Source: an uncultured Chthonomonadaceae bacterium
GTDB lineage: Bacteria; Armatimonadota; Fimbriimonadia; Fimbriimonadales; Fimbriimonadaceae
Assembly (NCBI GenBank): GCA_946479035.1
Contig: CAMLDW010000002.1
Coordinates: 73,058 to 137,057, forward strand
Reading direction: 5' to 3'
Length of the DNA: 64,000 nt
Below the pieces are notes generated by a model that made no database searches, had not been told where the DNA came from, and saw only the letters and a program-made list of their open reading frames with translations. Shown one piece after another: positions 1 to 6,897 of the stretch; positions within the stretch are counted from its first letter, which is position 1, and each line of letters begins with the position of its first letter. The position numbers and the translations under genes are program-made.

Positions 1-468
1 TCGGACGAAGCGCCGGAAGGGAAGATCGTCGGGCAGAGGCCCGGAAAGCACACGCAGGTCGAGCGCAGGTCGGCGATCGAGCTCTACGTGAGCGAGGGCG
101 CGCCGCCGACCGAAGACCTCGCCCCGCCCGACACGAAGTACGTGTACCACCTGAGCTGGACCCTGCCTGACATGGCTCACGACATCCTGGTGCGCGTCGA
201 AATGACAGACAACGCCGGCACGCGCACGGTCTTTGAGCAGACGAAGGGCCCGAACGAAGAGATGTCGATCGACGCCGAAGGATCCGGCAAGCAGGCGACG
301 TTCCACATCTTCTACGACAACGAGCTGGTGCAAACGATCACGAAGACAGCTGACGACACAGGAAACCAGACGACCGGGGGAGGAACGACCGGGACCACGG
401 GCGGCACGACAGGCGCGACCGACGGGAACTTCCCGTTCATCGGCGGCAATGGAAGGGGGGCAGGGTGA
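1..468 (+). CDS. C-terminus of a PASTA-domain protein, probably a Ser/Thr kinase (5' end missing)
   Basis: The reading frame is open from base 1, so the N-terminus lies outside the window. The first 30 or so residues look like the end of a PASTA repeat (a GKIVGQRPGK core followed by IELYVSEG). PASTA repeats form the extracellular peptidoglycan-binding part of PknB/StkP-type kinases. After this comes a beta-rich domain of about 80 residues and then a Thr/Gly-rich low-complexity tail (residues about 120-145). A similar tail follows the PASTA repeats in many such kinases. Because the kinase domain is not visible, a PASTA penicillin-binding protein is an alternative. Its stop overlaps the GTG start of rpe by 4 bases, so the two are probably co-transcribed. 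Confidence 0.7.
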   Translation, partial: SDEAPEGKIVGQRPGKHTQVERRSAIELYVSEGAPPTEDLAPPDTKYVYHLSWTLPDMAHDILVRVEMTDNAGTRTVFEQTKGPNEEMSIDAEGSGKQATFHIFYDNELVQTITKTADDTGNQTTGGGTTGTTGGTTGATDGNFPFIGGNGRGAG

Positions 469-1118
469 AGCCGCTCATTTCGCCGTCGATCCTTTCGTGC
501 GACCATTCGCAATTCAGGCCAGCGGTCAAACAGATGCTCGATGCGGGGTGCGACTGGCTGCACTTCGACGTGATGGACGGGCAGTTCGTACCGCCGATCA
601 CTTTCGGTGCGGACCTCGTCAAAGCACTGCGCGACCTGGGCAAGACGCCTTTCGAAGTCCACTTGATGACAGAGACGCCTGACAAGCACTTTGACGCGTT
701 CATCCAGGCCGGGTGTGCGCGCGTGATCTTCCACTCTGAGGCGACGCACCACGCGCACAGGCTCTGCCAGGCGCTCCACGAGCGCAACATCGAGGCCGGC
801 GTAGCGATCAACCCCGCAACGCCGGTGGACCAGATCCTGCCGCTCGTCGGTACGATGGACCTTGCCCTCGTGATGACGGTCAACCCTGGCTGGGGGGCGC
901 AGCGCTTGATCGAGGAGTGCCTACAGAAGGTGCGCGTCTTGCGCGAGGTCGCGCCCGCGCTCGATATCGAGGTCGACGGAGGGATCGATCCCACCACGAT
1001 CGGCCGCGCGTGGGAGGCAGGTGCCAACGTGTTTGTGACGGGCAGCTATCTGATGCGCGCTCCGTCCATCGCCAAAGGGATCGAGGAGCTGCGCTCGGCG
1101 TGTTCCTCAAGGTCCTGA
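465..1118 (+). CDS. rpe: Ribulose-phosphate 3-epimerase
   Basis: Interconverts D-ribulose 5-phosphate and D-xylulose 5-phosphate in the cytosolic pentose phosphate pathway. The 217-residue length and single TIM-barrel are normal for the family. Metal ligands expected for RPE are present: H33 and D35 in HFDVMDG, H66 in EVHLMTE, and D171 in EVDGGI. The phosphate-binding VNPGWG loop (residues 139-144) is a slight variant of the usual VNPGFGG. The start is GTG, chosen because it overlaps the preceding stop in the GTGA arrangement used repeatedly in this window. It sits in a run with a small membrane protein and ribD; both RPE and RibD draw on the ribulose 5-phosphate and riboflavin supply. Confidence 0.97.
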   Translation: MKPLISPSILSCDHSQFRPAVKQMLDAGCDWLHFDVMDGQFVPPITFGADLVKALRDLGKTPFEVHLMTETPDKHFDAFIQAGCARVIFHSEATHHAHRLCQALHERNIEAGVAINPATPVDQILPLVGTMDLALVMTVNPGWGAQRLIEECLQKVRVLREVAPALDIEVDGGIDPTTIGRAWEAGANVFVTGSYLMRAPSIAKGIEELRSACSSRS

Positions 1119-1390
1119 CCACGGCGCTCGTGCTCCTCGGGCTCGCCATGCTGCTCGCCATGCCGTTCGTGGTGGGCGAGCGCCCTGCCGAGCACGACCG
1201 CCTGGCGCTCGCGCAATACGGCGAACGGACCCTGGCGTACTTTGCAGTCGCGTGCTTTACGTGGGTCGCGGCCGCCGGCTGTGCCGTCGCGCTGATGCGG
1301 CGCGCACGGCGCGAATACCTCGAGTCTCAGCGGGAGAACCTCTCGCACCTGATCGAAGGCACGCTAAAAGACCATGAGCGCAGGCAGTGA
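1100..1390 (+). CDS. Small two-helix membrane protein of unknown function
   Basis: I do not recognise a family. From a GTG start the product is 96 residues with two hydrophobic segments, about residues 5-25 and 48-70, and a basic, polar C-terminal tail rich in Arg and Glu. That suggests a hairpin inner-membrane protein with a cytoplasmic tail. The gene overlaps the end of rpe by 19 bases and the start of ribD by 17 bases, so translation is probably coupled to both. The frame can be extended upstream inside rpe, but that part is Arg-rich and looks like a shadow of rpe, so the GTG near the rpe stop is preferred. Existence is supported only by hydrophobic pattern and tight packing. Confidence 0.6.
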   Translation: MFLKVLTTALVLLGLAMLLAMPFVVGERPAEHDRLALAQYGERTLAYFAVACFTWVAAAGCAVALMRRARREYLESQRENLSHLIEGTLKDHERRQ

Positions 1391-2411
1391 GCCCTTCATG
1401 CGCCGCGCGGTCGAGCTTTCGGCCCGCGGCTTTCCCGCGCCCAACCCGCACGTCGGCTGCGTGATCGCGCAGGGAGGCGAGGTCGTCGGAGAAGGGTGGC
1501 ACGACTTTGCCGGCGGGCCGCACGCGGAGGCGATGGCGCTCGTGATCGCCGGTGAGCGGGCGCGCGGCGCCGAGCTCTACTGCACGCTCGAGCCCTGCAA
1601 CCACCAAGGGCGCACTCCCCCTTGCGCGCCTGCGATCGTCGCGGCGGGCGTTTCTCGCGTCTTTGTGGCGCTGCGGGACCCAAACCCGCGCGCAGCGGGA
1701 GGTTTGGCGGCGCTCGAGCGCTCTGGGGTGCGGTGCGAGGCCGGGCTGCTCGCCGACGAGGCGCGCGAGGTGAACGAGGTCTTCATGACGGCGATGGAGC
1801 GCAAGAGGCCGTACGTCGCCGTAAAGGCCGCCACGACGCAGGACGGCTTTATCGCCCGCCCCGACGGCACGAGCAAGTGGATCACGGGCGAGGCGGCGCG
1901 GGAAGCGGGGCACCGGCTCCGCGCGGAGATGGGGTGCGTGCTGGTGGGCCGCAAGACGGTCGAGCACGACGACCCGTCGCTTACGGCGCGCGTGCAGGGC
2001 GTCGTCAACCAGCCATTGCGAGTGGTCCTCGACCCGGACGCCGCGCTCGGCCCGTCGTACGCGCTCTTTAGCGACAGGGGAGGCACCTTGCGGTTCGTCC
2101 GCGGTGGCAGGGCTTCGCTCCCTTGCGACGTCGAGGCCGAGTGCGGGCAAGAAGGCTTCGACCTTCGCGGTGTTCTAGGCACACTCTTCGAGCGCGGCGT
2201 GATCGGGGTGTTGGTCGAAGGTGGGGGCGAGACGATCGGATCCTTCTTGCGCGAAGGGCTAGTGGACCGGATCGAGAAGTTCACCGCGCCAGTAAGTTTC
2301 GGCCAAGGGCGCTCTTGGCTCGGCTCCAAGCCTCCTCCGTACAAAGCGATAAAGGTCCGCGAGGTGCAGCTCGGAGAGGACCTGCATGAGACCTTCATCG
2401 TTGGAACCTAG
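1374..2411 (+). CDS. ribD: Bifunctional riboflavin biosynthesis deaminase/reductase
   Basis: Catalyses two successive riboflavin steps: deamination of the diaminopyrimidine ribosylphosphate, then NADPH-dependent reduction of the ribosyl side chain. The N-terminal half is a zinc cytidine-deaminase fold with H50-A-E52 and the PCNHQGRTPPC motif (C75, C84). The C-terminal half (about residues 145-345) is the dihydrofolate-reductase-like domain, with TSKWIT and GGGETIG segments. At 345 residues it is a standard length. The ATG at 1374 is preferred over one eight codons later because the conserved residues before FMRRA are retained. It overlaps the preceding membrane-protein gene by 17 bases. No other rib genes are in the window. 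Confidence 0.96.
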   Translation: MSAGSEPFMRRAVELSARGFPAPNPHVGCVIAQGGEVVGEGWHDFAGGPHAEAMALVIAGERARGAELYCTLEPCNHQGRTPPCAPAIVAAGVSRVFVALRDPNPRAAGGLAALERSGVRCEAGLLADEAREVNEVFMTAMERKRPYVAVKAATTQDGFIARPDGTSKWITGEAAREAGHRLRAEMGCVLVGRKTVEHDDPSLTARVQGVVNQPLRVVLDPDAALGPSYALFSDRGGTLRFVRGGRASLPCDVEAECGQEGFDLRGVLGTLFERGVIGVLVEGGGETIGSFLREGLVDRIEKFTAPVSFGQGRSWLGSKPPPYKAIKVREVQLGEDLHETFIVGT

Positions 2412-2465
2412 CCACGCGAGGGCCAGTCAAACAGAGTGACGAAAGTCGGGTTCAAATGACCGACA

Positions 2466-2500
2466 GCGGCCCTGTCTCTGCGCCCTCGGAGCAGGGCCGC
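2466..2500. terminator. Hairpin between convergent ribD and pdxT (possible terminator)
   Basis: A perfect 9-base stem (2466-2474 with 2492-2500) encloses a 17-base loop in the gap between two convergent genes. No T-run follows on either strand, so if it terminates transcription it is not a textbook intrinsic terminator. Confidence 0.3.
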
Positions 2501-2508
2501 ACTCTTAA

Positions 2509-2560
2509 GTCGAAGGTCGAAGGTCGAGGGTCGAAGTGCGAAGGGCTAAAGGCAAAATGG
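2509..2560. repeat. Degenerate GTCGAAG heptamer tract
   Basis: Four tandem heptamers (GTCGAAG, GTCGAAG, GTCGAGG, GTCGAAG) are followed by TGCGAAG and an AAAGGCAAAATGG tail. The same motif and tail recur at 10586-10620, also intergenic and in the same orientation. This suggests a dispersed genomic repeat family. Confidence 0.7.
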
Positions 2561-2591
2561 GAGAGTCGGGCGGGGTTTGTCCGGCGGTCGG

Positions 2592-3155
2592 TCACCAGCC
2601 GAGGAACCACTCGTGCAACCGCGTGTCGTCGGTCAGCTCCGGATGGAACGACGTGCCGAGCAAGTTGCCTTGACGCACAGCGACCGTCTTTTCTTCGTAG
2701 AGCGCGAGCGCCTCGACGCCCTTGCCGCAACGCACGACGATCGGCGCCCGGATGAATACGCCTGTCACGGGGCTGTCGAAACCGGCGACGCAAACCGAGT
2801 CCTCGAAAGAGTGCACCTGCGCGCCGAACGCGTTCCGCCGCACGGTCACGTCGAGCACGGATAGCCGGTACTGGTCGTAGCCCTCGACCTCCTTCGCCAT
2901 TAGGATCAGGCCCATGCAAGTGCCCCACAGCGGCGTGCCGGCCTTTGCGCGAGAGGCGATCGCCTCGCCGAGACCGAACCGCTGCATCAGTTTTCCGACC
3001 GTCGTGCTCTCGCCGCCGGGAATCACGATCCGGTCCGTGCCGTCGAAATCTTCGGGCGTCCGGACGTACTTGACCGCGGCCCCGCAACGCTCGAAGGCGC
3101 GCGCGTGCTTTTCAAAGTCGCCCTGGATCGCTACGACCCCCACGGTTCGTTGCAT
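2592..3155 (-). CDS. pdxT: Pyridoxal 5'-phosphate synthase glutaminase subunit
   Basis: Class I glutamine amidotransferase that hydrolyses glutamine and channels ammonia to PdxS for PLP synthesis. The 187-residue length fits. The nucleophile is C80 in LWGTCMGL, and the other two triad members are H171 and E173 in SFHPEL. The PGGES loop (residues 47-51) is the family signature. The ATG at 3155 is chosen over an upstream in-frame codon because the family starts with this short beta strand, and because TAAAAT lies 7 bases upstream as a leaderless-type promoter. Its partner pdxS is not adjacent and must lie elsewhere. Confidence 0.96.
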   Translation of the reverse strand: MQRTVGVVAIQGDFEKHARAFERCGAAVKYVRTPEDFDGTDRIVIPGGESTTVGKLMQRFGLGEAIASRAKAGTPLWGTCMGLILMAKEVEGYDQYRLSVLDVTVRRNAFGAQVHSFEDSVCVAGFDSPVTGVFIRAPIVVRCGKGVEALALYEEKTVAVRQGNLLGTSFHPELTDDTRLHEWFLGW

Positions 3156-3162
3156 CGGGGCG

Positions 3163-3168
3163 ATTTTA
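3163..3168 (-). promoter_or_regulatory. TANNNT -10 element of pdxT (leaderless type)
   Basis: TAAAAT on the minus strand ends 7 bases before the pdxT ATG, so transcription would begin at or next to the start codon. It supports the ATG at 3155. Confidence 0.55.
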
Positions 3169-3200
3169 CAGGTCAATCGGGCGCGCAGGTCGGATAGGGC

Positions 3201-4166
3201 CTATCGCGGCGCGAGGCTGACCTTGCGACCTAGAATCCGTGGGACGAAGTGCTGCGCTTCCGGCACTCCCCTCTCTGCGGGGGTCGGAGGCACCCATTCC
3301 GCGTCCCGCGCTTCCAGCGTGATCTCGCCCTCGGTAACTGTGACGAACGTGAACAGAGAGCGGTCGTAGTGCGCCATGCGGCCGTAAGGGTCCCCAACCC
3401 AAAGGTAGGAGGCGGAGTTGACGCGGAAGTAATGGACCCCGCGCCGCTCCTCGTACCCGTCGTCGTGGTGGTGTCCGGCCAGGCACGCGACGACCTTGCT
3501 GTGGCCGGCGCGGCGGTTCGCCTCTTCGATAATCGCGCGCACGCGGTGGCGGTTCTGGCACGTGCCCCCGTGCCACGTCTCGTCGATCGGCTGGTGCACG
3601 AAGACGAGGGTCGGTTTCGTCGCTGAAAAGAGGTCCGCGGCGAACCAGTCGAGCTGCTCGTCGTCGACGTACGAGACCAGCGAGCCGTCAATGTAGTAGT
3701 TGCCGTTATCGTAAGGCGCGAACTTGCCGTCCTTGAGGATGTTGTTCGCGTCCAGAACTACAAAGTGCATATGGCCCGCGTCGAACGAGTAGTACCGCCC
3801 CGGCACCTCCCACATGTCCACGGCGTTCTGCTTGGAGCCCATGTCCATGTCGTGGTTGCCGAGCACTCCGTGGCGCGGCCCGCGCCAATTCATCCAGACG
3901 TTGAGGAAACCGCGCGCTGCGCGCACTGGATGGTTGAAGTCGCCGAGCTGCACGATGAAGTCGAGGTCGCGCCCCGCGCACGCGTCGATGAACTCCTCGA
4001 GCCGTTTTTCCGTGTCGAGCGCAAGGCCGTGGTGAACGTCCGCGATCACGCCGAACTTCGTCGCGCTCGGAGTGCGCACGGAGGTGCCTAGCCCGAGGAC
4101 GGGGGCCGCGAGCAGCCCCGCGCCGATCCCCAGCGCCTCCCGCCGCGTGTACTTCGTTCTGCCCAT
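3201..4166 (-). CDS. Tat-exported calcineurin-like metallophosphoesterase
   Basis: The N-terminus carries a twin-arginine signal (TRREALGIGAG, then a hydrophobic Ala/Leu stretch to about residue 30), so the folded enzyme is probably exported. The mature part has the full metallophosphoesterase motif series: DVHHG (about 43-47), GDFNH (about 75-79), GNHD (about 98-101), a His in VFVHQP and the terminal GHHHDD. Those residues bind two metal ions. The substrate is unknown; relatives hydrolyse phosphomonoesters, diesters or nucleotides. It is 321 residues long, monocistronic and divergent from arginase across only 45 bases. The assignment to the superfamily is firm; the substrate is not. Confidence 0.88.
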   Translation of the reverse strand: MGRTKYTRREALGIGAGLLAAPVLGLGTSVRTPSATKFGVIADVHHGLALDTEKRLEEFIDACAGRDLDFIVQLGDFNHPVRAARGFLNVWMNWRGPRHGVLGNHDMDMGSKQNAVDMWEVPGRYYSFDAGHMHFVVLDANNILKDGKFAPYDNGNYYIDGSLVSYVDDEQLDWFAADLFSATKPTLVFVHQPIDETWHGGTCQNRHRVRAIIEEANRRAGHSKVVACLAGHHHDDGYEERRGVHYFRVNSASYLWVGDPYGRMAHYDRSLFTFVTVTEGEITLEARDAEWVPPTPAERGVPEAQHFVPRILGRKVSLAPR

Positions 4167-4176
4167 CGACTTTCAG

Positions 4177-4182
4177 ACTCTA
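4177..4182 (-). promoter_or_regulatory. TANNNT element of the phosphoesterase gene
   Basis: TAGAGT on the minus strand ends 10 bases before the ATG, giving at most a very short leader. Confidence 0.45.
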
Positions 4183-4197
4183 CCCGCCGCAGCCAAG

Positions 4198-4203
4198 TAC
4201 ACT
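4198..4203 (+). promoter_or_regulatory. TANNNT element of the arginase gene
   Basis: TACACT ends 8 bases before the arginase ATG with no purine-rich ribosome-binding site between, as expected for a leaderless transcript. Confidence 0.5.
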
Positions 4204-4211
4204 GCCCCGCG

Positions 4212-5180
4212 ATGATCCAGATCGTGGGCGCCCCGTTCGACCTCTGCGGCCGGCGCGTAGGTACGCGGCTCGGGCCGACGGCGATGCGCCTCGGCGGGCT
4301 CGTGGACGGGCTGGAAAGGCTCGGACTCAAGGTACAGGACGCGGGCGACGCGACGGCGCTCGACTCATGGTCCCCGGCGACCGCCGCGCAGAAGTTCAAG
4401 CGTGCCAACGAGGTGTATACGTCGCTCCGGGACATGGTGTACGGAGCTGCGCGCGCGGGCGACGCGCCGATCGTGCTCGGCGGCGACCACAGCATCGCGG
4501 TCGGCAGCATCGCTGGCGCGCTACGGCAGTACAAGAGGGACCTCGCCGTGCTCTGGGTGGACGCGCACGTCGATATCAACACGCCGGAGGTCTCTCCGAG
4601 CGGAAACCTGCACGGGATGCCGCTCGCCGCGCTCTCAGGATTGAAGTCCAAGGCAAGGGGAGCGCAGAAGAGGCAGTGGGACGCGCTGGCCAAGATCGTC
4701 GGCCCGGACAAGCTCGACCCGAACAAGCTCGCGTGGATCGGACTGCGCGACGTCGACAAGGGGGAGGTGCAGAACATCAAGCGCGTGCCTGGCGCGATGC
4801 CCCTCACGATGCAGGACGTGGACGTTCTCGGCGTCACCGGCGCGCTGCATAAGGTCTTCGCTCACTTCAAGAAGGCGAGGGCCAAGGCGCTCTGGGTGAG
4901 CTTCGACGTGGACTGCCTCGACCCGGTCTTCGCGCCCGGCACAGGGACTGCAGTGCGCGGAGGGTTCACGTACCGCGAAGGTCACCTCATCGCCGAGACG
5001 CTATACGCCCTCTTCAACGGCAAGAACTCGCCGCTCAAGTTTGCAGGGCTCGACGTCGTGGAGGTGAATCCGCTCGCGGACACGAACAACGAGACCGCGA
5101 TCGTCGCGATGGAGTGGACTCTGAGCCTCTTCGGCAAGACGATCCTGAACCCCGAGGACCCGGGCCGGACTGAACGGTAG
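4212..5180 (+). CDS. rocF: Arginase
   Basis: Hydrolyses L-arginine to L-ornithine and urea with a binuclear manganese centre. All six metal ligands of the ureohydrolase family are visible: H93 (GGDHS), D117, H119 and D121 (DAHVD), and D232 and D234 (FDVDCLDP). SGNLHGMP (residues 130-137), typical of true arginases, and EVNP near the C-terminus are also present. At 322 residues it is slightly longer than the usual 300, owing to an extra Lys-rich segment around 144-175. It supplies ornithine, which the ArgD-ArgF fusion at 28.8 kb could reuse. Agmatinase is a less likely alternative. Confidence 0.92.
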   Translation: MIQIVGAPFDLCGRRVGTRLGPTAMRLGGLVDGLERLGLKVQDAGDATALDSWSPATAAQKFKRANEVYTSLRDMVYGAARAGDAPIVLGGDHSIAVGSIAGALRQYKRDLAVLWVDAHVDINTPEVSPSGNLHGMPLAALSGLKSKARGAQKRQWDALAKIVGPDKLDPNKLAWIGLRDVDKGEVQNIKRVPGAMPLTMQDVDVLGVTGALHKVFAHFKKARAKALWVSFDVDCLDPVFAPGTGTAVRGGFTYREGHLIAETLYALFNGKNSPLKFAGLDVVEVNPLADTNNETAIVAMEWTLSLFGKTILNPEDPGRTER

Positions 5181-5183
5181 ACT
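5178..5183 (+). promoter_or_regulatory. TANNNT element of kdsD
   Basis: TAGACT overlaps the arginase stop codon and ends 7 bases before the kdsD ATG. The gene can therefore have its own leaderless transcript in addition to read-through from rocF. Confidence 0.5.
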
Positions 5184-5190
5184 CAGAACA

Positions 5191-6153
5191 ATGTCGCTCG
5201 ACACGCTGCGCCGGGTCCTGAAGGAGGAGGCTGAGGCCGTCTCCGCGCTCGTCGGACGGCTCGACGCGTCGTTCGAAAAGGCGATTGGCATGATCCACTC
5301 GTGCAAGGGGCGCGTGATCACGTGCGGAGTGGGGAAGAGCGGCCACGTCGCGCGCAAGACGGCAGGCACGCTCGCGAGCACGGGCACCCCCGCGCTCTTC
5401 ATGCACGCGGCGGAGGCGGTGCACGGCGACCTCGGCATGGTCACCGAGCGCGACGTAGTCGTGCTCTACACCTACAGCGGCGAGACCGACGAGATCGTGC
5501 GCCTTTTTCCTTCGCTCAAGAACCTCGGAGCCAAGACGGTGCTCATCACAGGAAGGCCCGAGAGCAGCGCGGGCCGCGCGGCGGACGTCGTGCTCAACGT
5601 GCACGTCGACAAAGAGGCGTGCCCGAACAACCTCGCGCCGACGACCTCCACGACCGTCATGATGGCGCTGAGCGACGCGCTCGCGGTCGCTGTGATGGAA
5701 CGGCGCTCGTTCAAGAGCGACGACTTTGCGGTGTTCCACCCGAGCGGCGCGATCGGCAAGCGGCTGACCATGCGCGTCGGCGACGTGATGCGCAAGGGCG
5801 CGGACCTAGCGCTCGTCACGCCGCAGACGAGCATCATCGACGTGATGCACACGATATCGAACGCGGGCGCAGGCGGCGCGTGCGTTGTGGACTCTTCGCA
5901 GGCGCTGCTGGGGTTCATCACCGACGGCGACCTCCGGCGGCACTTTGAGAAAACGGACGACCCGCGCAGCGCGGTCGCGCAGGACATCATGAGCCGCTCT
6001 CCCGCGACGATCGAGCCGTCCATGCTCGCATATGAGGCGCTCGAGGCGCTGCAGAACTATCCGCGCAAGATCGGTGAGATGCCCGTGGTGGAGGACGGCC
6101 GCGTCGTCGGGCTGCTGATGCTCAAGGACCTGCTGCGAAGCGGGATCGTCTAG
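5191..6153 (+). CDS. kdsD: Arabinose-5-phosphate isomerase (KpsF/GutQ family)
   Basis: Converts D-ribulose 5-phosphate to D-arabinose 5-phosphate, the first step towards KDO of lipopolysaccharide. The 320 residues show the family order: an N-terminal SIS sugar-isomerase domain (about 35-175, with GVGKSGHVARK, the YTYSGETDE phosphate loop and TTSTT), then two CBS domains (about 205-320). A His in VFHPSGAIGKR is family-typical. Its presence is direct support for an LPS-bearing outer membrane. It starts 10 bases after arginase on the same strand. GutQ- or KpsF-type paralogues cannot be told apart from sequence alone. Confidence 0.92.
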   Translation: MSLDTLRRVLKEEAEAVSALVGRLDASFEKAIGMIHSCKGRVITCGVGKSGHVARKTAGTLASTGTPALFMHAAEAVHGDLGMVTERDVVVLYTYSGETDEIVRLFPSLKNLGAKTVLITGRPESSAGRAADVVLNVHVDKEACPNNLAPTTSTTVMMALSDALAVAVMERRSFKSDDFAVFHPSGAIGKRLTMRVGDVMRKGADLALVTPQTSIIDVMHTISNAGAGGACVVDSSQALLGFITDGDLRRHFEKTDDPRSAVAQDIMSRSPATIEPSMLAYEALEALQNYPRKIGEMPVVEDGRVVGLLMLKDLLRSGIV

Positions 6154-6188
6154 GAGCCGCGGTAACGGCCAATCGCGCCCTAGCGTTT

Positions 6189-6446
6189 CTAGACCTGTTC
6201 AGCGTAGACGCTCACGCGCCTGCGCTTCTCGGGGCCCTCGAACCGCACCTGCCCGTCGATGCGCGCGTAGATCGTGTGGTCGTTGCCGATCCCCACGTTC
6301 ACGCCGGGATGGATCTTGGTGCCGCGCTGGCGCACGATGATCGTGCCGGCCTTGATGACCGATCCGCCGCTGCTCTTGACGCCGAGCCGGTTGGAGTTCG
6401 AGTCGCGCCCGTTCTTTGTCGATCCCTGTCCTTTCTTATGTGCCAT
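6189..6446 (-). CDS. rpmA: 50S ribosomal protein bL27
   Basis: The 85-residue basic protein begins [20 protein letters not shown], the conserved bL27 N-terminus that reaches the peptidyl-transferase centre. [13 protein letters not shown] and [11 protein letters not shown] are family hallmarks. The N-terminus starts directly with the mature-type AHKKG, so no Firmicute-style propeptide needing cleavage is present. Its ATG shares one base with the rplU stop (TAATG), so the two are translationally coupled. Confidence 0.98.
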   Translation of the reverse strand: MAHKKGQGSTKNGRDSNSNRLGVKSSGGSVIKAGTIIVRQRGTKIHPGVNVGIGNDHTIYARIDGQVRFEGPEKRRRVSVYAEQV

Positions 6447-6763
6447 TACTTGCCTCCGACCACGTCGAGGATGCGCAGTGTCGTTTGCGGCTGCCTATGG
6501 CCCCAGCGCTTGCGCTCGTTCTTCTTGGACTTGTAGATGAAGGCGTTGATCTTCTTCGCCTTCCCCTGCTTGACGATCTCCGCATTGACTTTCGCCCCCG
6601 CGATGAAGGGGGAGCCGATCTTCGTGGTGTCGCCGTCGCAGACCATCAGGACTTCCCCGAGCTCGACCTTGGCGCCCGGCTCGCCGTCGATCTTCTCGAC
6701 GGTCACCAGGTCGTCCTTGGCGGCCTTGATCTGCTTTCCTCCGGTCTTCACGATCGCGTACAT
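6446..6763 (-). CDS. rplU: 50S ribosomal protein bL21
   Basis: Large-subunit protein of 105 residues with the typical [11 protein letters not shown] start and [10 protein letters not shown] near the C-terminus, which contacts 23S rRNA. An in-frame ATG 48 bases upstream (6811) lies inside the -10 region and is rejected; AGGAG stands just before the chosen ATG. It is first in an rplU-rpmA operon with a strong conventional promoter and a leader of roughly 40 bases. Confidence 0.97.
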   Translation of the reverse strand: MYAIVKTGGKQIKAAKDDLVTVEKIDGEPGAKVELGEVLMVCDGDTTKIGSPFIAGAKVNAEIVKQGKAKKINAFIYKSKKNERKRWGHRQPQTTLRILDVVGGK

Positions 6764-6804
6764 TTCGGGCTCCTGGGGCGCCTTCGCGCACCCGTCGGGC
6801 GGGA

Positions 6805-6839
6805 GTGCCATTATGGCACCAGCCCGCGCGGGGGGTCAA
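6805..6839 (-). promoter_or_regulatory. rplU-rpmA promoter with a palindrome over the -10 box
   Basis: On the minus strand TTGACC (6839-6834) is followed after 18 bases by CATAAT (6815-6810). A perfect 15-base inverted repeat, GTGCCAT-A-ATGGCAC in mirror (6805-6819), is centred on the -10 hexamer, where a bound regulator would occlude RNA polymerase. The leader continues for about 40 bases to an AGGAG site. Confidence 0.65.
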
Positions 6840-6853
6840 CCTGGTCCCGGCAT

Positions 6854-6879
6854 CGCTCCGCCTCGACGAAAGCGGAGCG
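6854..6879. terminator. Hairpin downstream of the GGDEF gene (possible terminator)
   Basis: A perfect 8-base stem (6854-6861 with 6872-6879) lies just after the GGDEF stop and before the rplU promoter. No T-run follows on the minus strand, so terminator function is tentative. Confidence 0.3.
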
Positions 6880-6897
6880 GCGTGCGTCCTTTCCGAC

